NCBI RefSeq assembly: GCF_023159225.1
Contig: NC_063167.1
Location: 73,240,298 to 73,304,297 of the forward strand
Source: Perognathus longimembris pacificus
Taxonomy: Eukaryota > Chordata > Mammalia > Rodentia > Heteromyidae
DNA: 64,000 bases
Reading direction: 5' to 3'
Part shown: positions 1-9,000 of the stretch, piece after piece
Position numbering within the stretch: the first letter of the stretch is position 1
Layout of the letters: each line of letters starts with the position of its first letter
Program-made: the position numbers and the translations under genes
The notes under the pieces: model-generated
Told to the model about the DNA's origin: nothing
Seen by the model: the letters and a program-made list of their open reading frames with translations, nothing else
Database searches by the model: none

Positions 1-89
1 TGTATGTAGAACACAGTACAATGCCCAGTATATGATAAGCCTAAATGAATTATTGATTGCTTCTCCATAGTTCCTTAAAAGCATGTCTT

Positions 90-740
90 GCTCGATGCCA
101 TTGGCTCACACCTGTAATTCTGGCTACTCAGGAGGCTGAGATCTGAGGATCACAGTCTGAAGCCAGCCAGGGCAGGAAAGTCTGCAAGACTCTTTATCTC
201 CAATTAACCACCAGAAAAACAAGTGGCACTGTGGCTCAGCTATAGAATACTAGCCATGAGCAAAAAAACCCTAAGCATCCAGGCCCTGAGTTCAACTTAA
301 GACTGCCAGGAGATCAAAAAAAGCATGGGACTGGGAATGTGGCTTAGCAGTAGAGTATTTGCCTAGCATGCATGAAGCCCTCAAAAAACTGAAAGTAGTG
401 CTGTGGCTCAAGAGGTAAAGTGCTAGCCTTGAGCAAAAAGATACAGTGCTCAGGCCCTGAGTTGAGCCCTAGGACTGGCAAAAATGTCTAAGACTAGAAA
501 TGTGGGGCTGGTAATGTAGCTTAGTCCTCATTACCTCATAAACAGAAAACCCGGAAGTGGCACTGTGTGGCGCAGTTGGCAGAGTGCTAGCCTTGAGCAG
601 AAGCTCAGGGACAGTGCTCAGGCCCTGAGTTCAAGACTCAGGTCTGACAAAAAAAAAAAAAAGACTGGCAGTATGGGTTAAGTGGTAGAGTGCCTCCCTA
701 ACAAGACCCCGAGATAAAACCCTAGAATCACCCCAAATTA
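90..740 (+). repeat. Cluster of SINE copies left of NUDT17
   Basis: Three SINE copies follow one another on the plus strand. About 96-310 is a type A element, with a 7SL/B1-like head ("ctactcaggaggctgag") followed by an ID-like tail ("gccctgagttcaa"). About 326-485 is a type B ID-ID dimer. About 505-660 is a second, damaged dimer ending in an A-run at 647-662. A short ID-like remnant follows to about 740. No gene is seen here. Confidence 0.8.
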
Positions 741-839
741 AGTGGCAAGTCTAAATCCTTTCAATGTTACCAATTTAATTTGTTCCTAAAGCTTCAATAC
801 ATTTAAGGCAGTGAGGTATTGTTTAGAACCCCTTCAATT

Positions 840-1150
840 TATCAACCCTTGTCCTAATTCTTTAAACACTTGAGTACCAACTAGTTACCAGCCTCTTACT
901 AAACACAATATAGACTGGCAAATAAAAAGTCCTGGAGTCTGAGCCACTCAATTTCATTTACTTAGCATCTGTAGTGTGTCACATATTGGACCAAGCCCTA
1001 GGGATACAAAGATGAACACACCTACAGACTAGTAGGAGAAATAAATATAAAGTATTGGGGAGATGTAGTAGAAGAGTAAGTCCTATGTACAGAGGCAAGA
1101 ATGGGAGCACAGAAGGTACAACCTGCAGTTTGAAAGATGAGGATTTGCTG
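840..1150. repeat. Probable ancient mammalian interspersed repeat
   Basis: The stretch around 955-1075 ("agcatctgtagtgtgtca", "gggatacaaagatgaac") has the wording of an old repeat spread through all placental genomes. It is diverged, has no poly(A) tail and carries no usable ORF. I cannot name the subfamily without a repeat library. Confidence 0.45.
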
Positions 1151-1830
1151 AGCACCAGTGGCAATCCTAGCTACTTAAGAGGCTGAGATCTGAGGACCCT
1201 GGTTCAAAGTCAGCTTGAGCTGACTTAATCCCAAGTATGGCTCAAGTAGTGGAATGTCATCGGAGAATGTGAGGCCCTAAGTTTAAGCCCCAATACTGGC
1301 ACAAAAAATGTAAGATTTTTCCCAAGGAAAAGAATTCCAGGGGAGGACTGCTTCATTCTTGAGGAAAACTACAAAATAGTGTATGCCCTGGAAAGGGGGC
1401 CAGGGGCCTGCCAGACTTGAAGCACTGAGGAGTTTATCTTGTGAGCGCTGGGGACAGTATAACCAGATTTGTCACAAAGATCACCAACAGCACTGTAGAG
1501 AACGGTTGGCGGGGGCTGGGCAGTGGGGACATGAAAGAGAAGGGAGGCTTGAACTGGTGCAGTGAGCGGCAGCTGAGATGAGTTGGGACGATTCAGGAGG
1601 TGAAGGTCGGCTGCACGAAGTTTCCCTTTGAGTGAGTGGAAGGGGGAGGCAGTAGCACAAAATGACTTGTCCGGTGCGAATTGTTCACAGTTCTAATCCT
1701 TGCTACTCAGGAGACTGAGGTCTTGAGGATGGTAGTTTGAGGCCAGCCTGGGCAATAAAAGTTCACTGCATTCCATCTCCATTAATCTAGGGGTCAAAGG
1801 CAGAGCTGGAGCTGTGGCTCAGACGATGGA
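1145..1830 (+). repeat. Degraded type A SINEs and unassigned spacer
   Basis: About 1145-1310 and about 1665-1830 are diverged type A SINE copies in plus orientation. Between them, about 1320-1660 is unique-looking sequence in which I see no exon or RNA gene. Confidence 0.6.
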
Positions 1831-1841
1831 GCGCCAGCGTA

Positions 1842-2150
1842 GTGAGTGAGCTGCGGCCTGGAGTCGGAGAGCGGAGGACCCTGGGCGCGCGCGGTTCCCG
1901 GGCACCTTTTCCGAGGGACCGCCAGGGGGCGCCGGCGACCCGGCAGGCGTCATGGCGGAGGCCCGGGTGCTGCTGTTGCTGTCGGGGCGCCGGGTACCCG
2001 CGGGCTTCGCGCAGAGCCTGTGCGGCCGCCTTGGGACGGGGCATGGCCACGGGCCGTGGCCCACGCACTGCGGCCTGGAGCGGGGACGGCTCGTCCTCTC
2101 CGACAAGCCATTTCCGGGCGTCTCGGCCCTGCTTCCACTCCAGGTCGGGA
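1842..2150 (+). promoter_or_regulatory. NUDT17: NUDT17 CpG-rich promoter and 5' UTR
   Basis: Base composition changes sharply at about 1840 from AT-rich repeats to GC-rich, CpG-dense DNA, which continues through the first coding exon. There is no TATA box at a useful distance from the ATG at 1952, so a dispersed CpG-type start is likely. The exact transcription start cannot be fixed from sequence. Confidence 0.65.
1919..1935 (+). promoter_or_regulatory. CTCF-like motif in the NUDT17 promoter
   Basis: The run ccgccagggggcgccgg closely matches the core of the CTCF consensus (CC-x-x-x-AG-GGGGCGC). It lies 17-33 bases before the NUDT17 ATG. Binding is inferred. Confidence 0.5.
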
Positions 2151-3664
2151 AAGGGCCCCGCGGTGGTCGGGTGCGGCCCATGGCGGCCTTCGCTGGCCCA
2201 TGGGGAGTGTGGGGGCCTCCGCGGCCTTCGCTGGCCCGTGGGGAGTGTGGGGGCCTCTGCGGCCTGCCCTGACCTGGGGCCTCTCTTGTCAGCGACCCCC
2301 TTTCTGCCCTTTTGCGGCCCTGAACCAGCAGTCCAGGGTCGGGGTCGCCCTGCCTGGGAACAGAGGCGTGGACCTGGCTGTGGCCGTCCTCCTGCAGTCC
2401 AGTGACCGGAAGGTCTTGCTGACCAGAAGGACTCGCACCCTCAAGGTTTCCCCAAACCTCTGGGTACCCCCAGGTGAGCACTCAGGGTGTGTGTGTGGGG
2501 GGGGGGCAGGGGAGGTGGCTAGACCCTTAGCATTACCGAAAACACTGGGGTTACAACAGTGTTGGCTGGGTATGAACTCTAATGGAGTCCAGAGAGAGCC
2601 ATCTCCCATGGGCCCCACTTTCTTTCTTTTGTCTTTTCTTTTTTGGTACTGGGGGTCGAACCCAGGACATTGCACTTTCTAGGCAAGCACTTTGCCACTG
2701 AGCTACATCCCAGCCCTGGCCCCACTTTCTTGCAGGTGGACAAGTAGAACCAGAGGAAGAGGTACTGGACATCCCACCCAATCTGCACCTCCACCTGTGC
2801 CAGTGGGACCACCTTGGGTGTGGACTAAGGGCTCACAGGACTTGGAGTGGGGCAGTGGCCACTCTGACCTGTCCCCTTTGATCCCCCAGCTGCTGGACGG
2901 AGGGCTCCGAGAGCTGCGAGAGGAAAGTGGACTATGTCTTCCCCATGGCCAGTTCTCCTGGGTGCCGCTGGGGTTGTGGGAGGTGAGATGGGGGCCTTGT
3001 TTACAACCACCCGTGAAGCCCACCAAACAGTTGCTACTGCCCTGGGCCACCAGGAATATGGCAGAATACAAATGGACTGCCACCCCCAAGTCAACAAGCT
3101 ATGCCCCTCCTGTGCCCTACATACCTTCCCCAGGTGGGGAGCCAGCAGGTTTCACCCTAAATCTCTTATTTACAAAGTGTTAGAAGCAGGAACTTCTCAC
3201 TTGTGTTTCCTTTAGTCTGCCTACCCTCCCCGGCTGAGCTGGGGTTTTCCCACATGTCATCACCTGGTACTCTATCTGCTTGTTATCTCCCCGGAGTCAC
3301 AGCAGCAGCTGCAGGTAAGCCTGGTGGTGGATGAGAAAGAAAGATATCGGGACACAAGAGCCCAAACGACCAGGTTCTACAACCTAAGTGCAAGGGGGGA
3401 GATAACCTCACCCCTGCCCCCAGCTCTTCACTCCACCCATGGACAGGCTGTGATTAGGAAAAGACTCAGAAAGGATCAACATTATCTATTCCCAGGCAAG
3501 AATCCAACCAAACCCACATGAGGTGAGTGCCTTCGCGTGGCTGAAACCAGGTGTAGCAGCTGCGGTTGCTGCCACAGAGAGCACAGAGAGTGGGACAGAA
3601 ACACTGAGCTCTCTCCCCCAGGACCTGCCACCCTCTGTCCCGTAAGTATTCCTTCTCCCTTAGT

Positions 3665-3719
<55 letters not shown>

Positions 3720-4613
3720 TGTTCCATTTCTTTCCTCTTTTCAAGACAGGATTGGCTCATGCCTGTAATCCTAGCTACTCAGGAAGCTGAGATCTGATGA
3801 TCCAGGTTCAAAGCTTGCTCTGGCAGCAAGTGGCAGAGCACTATCCCTGAGCACAGGAGTTCAGGGACAATTAGTGGTGGCTCCCATCTTTAGTCCTAGC
3901 TACTCAGGAAACAGACATCTGAAGATCATGGTTCAAAGCCAGCCTGGGCAGTAAAGTCTGTAAGACACTTATCTCCAATTAATTACCCCCAAAAAAGCTA
4001 AAGTGGAGTTTTGACAAGTAGTAGTGTGCTAGCTTTGAGCTAAGAGGCTCAAGGACAGGGCACAGGCCCTGAGCTCAAGCCCCAGGATTGACATGTAGGA
4101 ACATTCAGAAAATCAGACAATGGCCACGAAACTCCCAAGTGTTCTTGTTCCAAACAGTTAGCACTGAAAACTTAGATTTGAGTCTTAGCTCTTCCTCAGG
4201 AGCAAGTCATTTAACACATTTCCCATCTGTAGAATGAGGTAACGCCCGCCTGCCCACCTCCTGCAGTAGGTAGGAGATTAAATAACCTGAGCTTTGTAAG
4301 CTCCAAAACACCACCCAGACAGAATGTATTCTAATCCAGTGCCGTCGAATTAGAGAATGGAGAAGCCAGGCCTCTGGCCCTGCCCACAACCACCCTGCTT
4401 CGAACAACCCCAACCACCACAGAGGACAAAGAGAGGGTCAGCACTGGAACCAAGTTTGCCCTTGGGCTCTGGCTGCAATATCTGGCCAGGTAAAATTGAG
4501 TGGCATGAGGGGACCCAAGCACTGAGTTGGAATGCCCTAGTGTTCTTTGGGCTGGGAGAGGGGAGTTCTCTTGGGAATGTTCCATGTAACTCTGCCCCCT
4601 CAGGTGCAAGTGA
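1952..4613 (+). CDS. NUDT17: Nudix hydrolase 17 (NUDT17), 8 exons, 298 aa
   Basis: Coding exons: 1952-2143, 2293-2473, 2736-2761, 2890-2982, 3216-3314, 3496-3641, 4340-4489, 4604-4613. All introns are GT-AG and the phases join to 897 nt including the stop. The protein begins [11 protein letters not shown] complete Nudix box (G-x5-E-x7-REL-x-EE-x-G-L) runs from the end of exon 2 through exon 3 into exon 4. It supplies the Mg2+-binding helix that such enzymes use to hydrolyse nucleoside-diphosphate-linked substrates. The natural substrate of NUDT17 is poorly defined. The start was chosen because it matches the mammalian N-terminus and sits in a CpG promoter. Exon 6 has a small TES-TES duplication. 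Translation stops two codons into the last exon (CK then TGA), giving 298 aa against about 328 in human as I recall it. The family identity is certain. The exact C-terminus depends on the last acceptor at 4602-4603. Confidence 0.93.
2183..2258 (+). repeat. 38-bp tandem duplication in NUDT17 intron 1
   Basis: Two adjacent 38-base units (2183-2220 and 2221-2258) begin gcggccttcgctggccc and differ at about two positions. They lie in the GC-rich first intron just after the promoter. Confidence 0.85.
2636..2720 (-). repeat. ID-like SINE monomer in NUDT17 intron 2
   Basis: The minus strand reads as a single tRNA-like ID unit with A- and B-box-like blocks. It ends about 15 bases before the 26-nt exon 3. 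Confidence 0.65.
3667..3716. repeat. (AC)n microsatellite in NUDT17 intron 6
   Basis: About 25 uninterrupted AC units start 25 bases after the exon 6 donor (GT at 3642-3643), on the coding strand. Confidence 0.97.
3735..4265 (+). repeat. NUDT17 intron 6: two type A SINEs and a MIR-like relic
   Basis: About 3748-3870 is a type A fragment and about 3868-4095 a fuller copy, both plus strand. About 4150-4265 resembles an old MIR element ("cccatctgtagaatgaggt"). Confidence 0.65.
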
Positions 4614-4721
4614 GCTCGTGTGAATACCAGGACAGTAAAGGAAGAAGACAACCCCTCAAACCAGGGCACTGGAGAGTGAAGTGCTTAATTCCCCTGTGAT
4701 ACTCACACAATAGTCACAACC

Positions 4722-4727
4722 TTTATT
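4722..4727 (-). terminator. PIAS3: PIAS3 polyadenylation signal
   Basis: Plus-strand tttatt gives AATAAA on the minus strand, about 1.28 kb after the PIAS3 stop. Cleavage is expected near 4700-4710, beyond the NUDT17 hexamer, so the two transcripts should overlap at their 3' ends. Confidence 0.65.
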
Positions 4728-4756
4728 ACGAGTGAGAACTTTGCTACAACTTTGAG

Positions 4757-4762
4757 AATAAA
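4757..4762 (+). terminator. NUDT17: NUDT17 polyadenylation signal
   Basis: AATAAA on the plus strand, 144 bases after the NUDT17 stop and the first canonical hexamer there. Cleavage is expected at about 4775-4790. That site lies inside the PIAS3 3' UTR on the other strand. Confidence 0.7.
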
Positions 4763-5041
4763 AAGTAAAATTACAACATAGGTCCTAGGCCCTGGAGGGG
4801 CCTGAACAAAGAAAGACTGGGAAGAAAGGTACAAGGGTCCTCCCAGAAAAGGTGCAGAAGAGCCAGGCCTCACCACGAGGACACAGGCCTCTAGTGGCTT
4901 AGGCCCTGGGATGTTTGGCATAAAAAATACTGTGAACTTGAGCCAGGCATGGTGGTACACGCCTGAATCCCAGCTACTCAGGAGGCAGAGGCAGGAGGAT
5001 CATGAGTTCAGGACTAACCCAGGCAAATCAGTGATACTCTT

Positions 5042-5255
5042 TTTTTTTTTTTTTTTTTTTTTGGCCAGTCCTGGGCCTTGGACTCAGGGCCTGAGCACTG
5101 TCCCTGGCTTCTTCCCGCTCAAGGCTAGCACTCTGCCACTTGAGCCACAGCGCCGCTTCTGGCCGTTTTCTGTATATGTGGTGCTGGGGAATCAAACCTA
5201 GGGCCTCGTGTATCCGAGGCAGGCACTCTTGCCGCTAGGCTATATCCCCAGCCCC
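5042..5255 (-). repeat. Young type B SINE inserted in the PIAS3 3' UTR
   Basis: A full ID-ID dimer with its A-tail (T-run on plus, 5041-5062). It splits a B1-like element and is flanked by a 13-base target-site duplication, cagtgatactctt, at 5029-5041 and 5256-5268. It is in sense orientation relative to PIAS3. Confidence 0.93.
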
Positions 5256-6001
5256 CAGTGATACTCTTTCTCAAAAACAAAATAGATATACAAGGGCTCT
5301 ACCTCAACTAAGATACAGCATTTGCCTAGAACATAAGCCCTGGGTTCAACCCCCAAGACCACAAGGAAAAAAAAGTGAACTTAAATATATCAATAAAGAA
5401 AGACCCAAGTTAATAGGCCAGGCTCTCCCTGTTCCCAAACCCCTGGGATCAACTAAGGCCTTGTCTCCTCAGTCAGATTGGACAGAGTCAGGGGAAGTCT
5501 TTGGAGTATTTTGGTTTTTCTTATTTAGCTGTTGTACAAAAGGAAAAGAAAAACTCTGCACCCAAAACAGAGATTTCTATTAATCTCTGAAATTGCCTGA
5601 CTCAATTTTGCCAACTGTGTGGCCAAATGGAATGGAATGAACATGAGAAGCATAGCTGGTTGGTTTGGAGGAGGGCACCTCCTACAGGCTGTAGATATGG
5701 GGCTGGTTCTTCCCCCAAACTCACATGCCATCCATTTGCCTCCCTTGCCTAGGGAACATATACCCTCCACCTAATGAGCGGTTCCAAAAATAGACCCCAA
5801 TGACCTTAAAAAGAGGTTCAGCATTAACCCTTTGGGTATGGTGGGCCATGTTAGGCAGAAATGGGGCCCAAAATAGGGGTCCATGAAGATCTGTCTGGCT
5901 TTTTGCCCAAGACCCCTGAGCGGTCGGAGTGGCCAGGGCTGGGCCTCCACAGTATGTTCTCTCAATGTTAAGGGCAACGAAGGTTCTACAATCCACAGAA
6001 C

Positions 6002-9000
6002 TCAGTCCAGGGAGATGACATCTGACCGGCAGCCAGCCAGGGAGGGGGCTGAAGGCAGGGCTCCTCCATGTCCCTCCCTCAAGGCACTCCCGGGAGCCAC
6101 AATGCTGCTCACGCGGCCAGGAGGGGGCCCTGGAGTGGAGCTGCGGTGGGAGCTCCCCAACGTGGGGGCCAGAGGGCCCAGAAAGTGGGAAGGGGTCCCC
6201 CGGTACTGGAAGAAGTGGCCGAGGGCATCCTGTTCATCTATGGAGGTGATGACAGAAGGGCCATAGTGCTGGAGAGAATTAAGGGCACTGATTAAGATTT
6301 CTCCGTGATGTAACCACCTCCACCTGTCACTAGTCTCCAAATACTTTCAGATATCCTCTGACTCTACCTTACTTCCCTGAACCACACCCCTCCCCTCCCC
6401 TTTGCCCTGCCTTTCCACAGCCCAGCAGCTCAGCTGGCTAGGTTCTTGGCCTTGTGGGCCTCTAATATGTTTGCAATGTCCGGTTAAGGCAGGTCTGGGG
6501 AGAGGGGGGAGTGGGAGGGACAACTATACTACAACCTCTTGACCAGACAGCTCAGAGCTCAGAATACTAGAACTGTGAGGAAGTGGAGGACGTACTGGGA
6601 GGGAGCTGAGCAAGAAAATAAAGCTGCTAACCGACTGAGGTCCAGGGGAAGATAGGAGTGGGGAGGGGACCATCAGAGCCAAGAAAGGAAGCTTCCAGTC
6701 TCAGATCTTCTGAGAAAAGAAGGCACTGCTTACCTGACTTTCTGTCTGAAGGAAAGAAAACAAATCTAAACCTGATAGGAAGAAGAAAAAAAGCAAAATC
6801 AGCTTCGTATCTGACCCCATCATCACCATTAAGACAAAAGTTCCCGCTAGCCCTGCACAGGTGGCACATGCCTGTAATTCCTGCAACTCAGGAGGCTGAG
6901 ATCTGAGGGTCACAATTAGAAGCAGCCAGAGCAGGAAAGTCAGTGAGTCGCTTATCTCAAATTAGCCACCAAAAAGCTGCAAGTAGAGCTCTGGTTCACG
7001 TGGTAGAGCACTAGCCTGGAGTGAAAGAGCTAAGGGACAGTGCCCAGGCCCTGAATTCAAACCCTAGACTGGGCTTTGGGAAGGAGCAGTTGCGGGCAAG
7101 GTCATACCTTGGATATCAGCCCCAAGGGGGAAGGCTGGCGGATAGTCGTGTATTGGGAGACTGGACAGGAAGTCACTGCCCAGTGCGCCGGTCGGGCTCC
7201 GCAGCACCGAGGATGGCTGGTGACTGGATGTCAGGACTCTGTGGACAGAAGACCTGGGAGGCTCGTGAACTACCGGTACCCACGTTCCCTCTCTGTCCCC
7301 TCCCGCCAACTTGCCCTTGCCTCCCGCCTCATGCTCCGCTATTTCCTCATACCCTTTGCTTCCAGGTAGGGCTGGGATGGTAGCTGAGGGGACAGGGCAG
7401 CGCTTCTTAGCAGGGGGCAGATCTTCCTCATCAGATGAGCTTTCTATGGTCAAGTCAATCACTTCCACCTTCTTCTTACTCTCTGGTGCATTTGCTTCTT
7501 GGACTGTACTATACTGGAGGCCTAGGGATGGTAAGCGGACTGTGTCTCAGAAGAAGGGCCACCAAAGAGGTAGCTTGGCTGGGGGACAGGGGGTCACTCA
7601 CCATCCAGCCCATACCCTGACGGGGGGCAAACCTCAGATGCCTCCTTCTTGGGTTTCATTGGACACCAGGATCCATCTTCCATGAACTGGATCTCCTCAC
7701 AATCCGAACAGGAATTAAGAATCTCCATGAATAAACTATGGGAGTAGAAAGACGGGGATTCATAAGGCTGGGAGATGGCTACAACAGTGGTCGTAGTCCT
7801 GTGACACCTTTCTGTACCTCAGTTTCCTCATCTGTAAAGCAAGTGTTATCCACCCTAATAGAGCTGAGTTGTCATTAGAATTAAGTAGGTAAAGTAAGAA
7901 CTAGGGATGTAGCTCAGCAGTTGGAACACTTGCAGACCCAGCCTGGAATGAAAAAGCCAAGTGAGTGTGTGAGCTCCTGAGTTCAAGCCCCGGTACGGCA
8001 CAAAAAAAGGGGTAGGAGTGGATGTCATAGATAACAGAAAGTAGACTGTCCTTACCCATCAATAATAAGAGACTCATAGGGAGCCTTCTTGTCACACACA
8101 GGGCATGTCCAGGTTGGCTTCTTCTCATTCATCTGTAGATAAAGGGCAGCATCGAAACTCTGTAGGTGGGCACAGGTGAGGGCACGACATGGGACAGTCA
8201 GCCGCATCTTCCCAAGCTGAAGAGAAAAGAGTTCTCCAGTCACATCCCCACCAGGAACCACAGTGAAACCCCTCCAAACAATTAACAGTTTAAAAAGGAA
8301 GGCTGGGTGGGGCGCCGGTGGCTCAAGCCTGTAATCTTAGCTACTCAGGAAGCTTGAGATCTGAGTATCACAGTTCAAAGCCAGCCTGGGCAGGAATGTC
8401 TGTGAGACTCTTATCTCCAACTGACCTCTAGAAAACCAGAAGTGGCGCTGTGGCTCAAGTGTTGGAGCACTAGCCTTGAACTGAAGAGCTAGAGACAGTG
8501 CCCAGGACCAGAGTTCAAGCCCCATGCCCGCCAAAAAAAAAAAAAAAAAGATAGGGCCAGGCACTGGTGGCTCACACCTGTAATCCTAGCTACTCAGGGG
8601 GCTGAGATCTGAGGATCACGGCTTGAAGCCAGCCCAGGCAGGAAAGTCCATGTGACTCATCTCCAATAACCTACTCAGAAAAAGCCATACCTGGAGCTGT
8701 GGCTCAAGTGGCAGAGTGCTAGCCTTGAGCAAAAAGAAGCTCAGGGTCAGCTAGACCCTGAGTTCAAACCCAGGAATGGCACCAAAAAGAAAAAAAAAAA
8801 AGAATGTGCGATAGGAAGGCAAGTCAGTCCTGTCTGGGAAAAGGGCCAATGGAGAGGATGAAGGAGAGAAAACACAGGCAAGATGCTATGAACAGGTGTG
8901 AAAATGGCACAATGAAGCTTGCTGAGACTGGCTATGGACTGGGGATGGGGTGAGGGAGAAAATGGAGGTGGACAGGAGTCCGCTGCAGGGGCGTGACATA

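Larger units (their letters stand above)
4700..6001 (-). other. PIAS3: PIAS3 3' untranslated region
   Basis: Sequence from the stop at 6002 to the likely signal at 4722-4727, about 1.3 kb with no intron signal seen. It holds a B1-like element (about 4940-5040 and its continuation after 5256), a younger ID-dimer SINE inside it, and an ID-like remnant at about 5295-5370. Roughly 5400-6001 is unique sequence. Confidence 0.7.

Noticed and set aside
1846..2682. 278-codon plus-strand ORF over NUDT17 exons 1-2
   Set aside because: It is out of frame or reads through introns; splice sites and the Nudix frame give the real exons.
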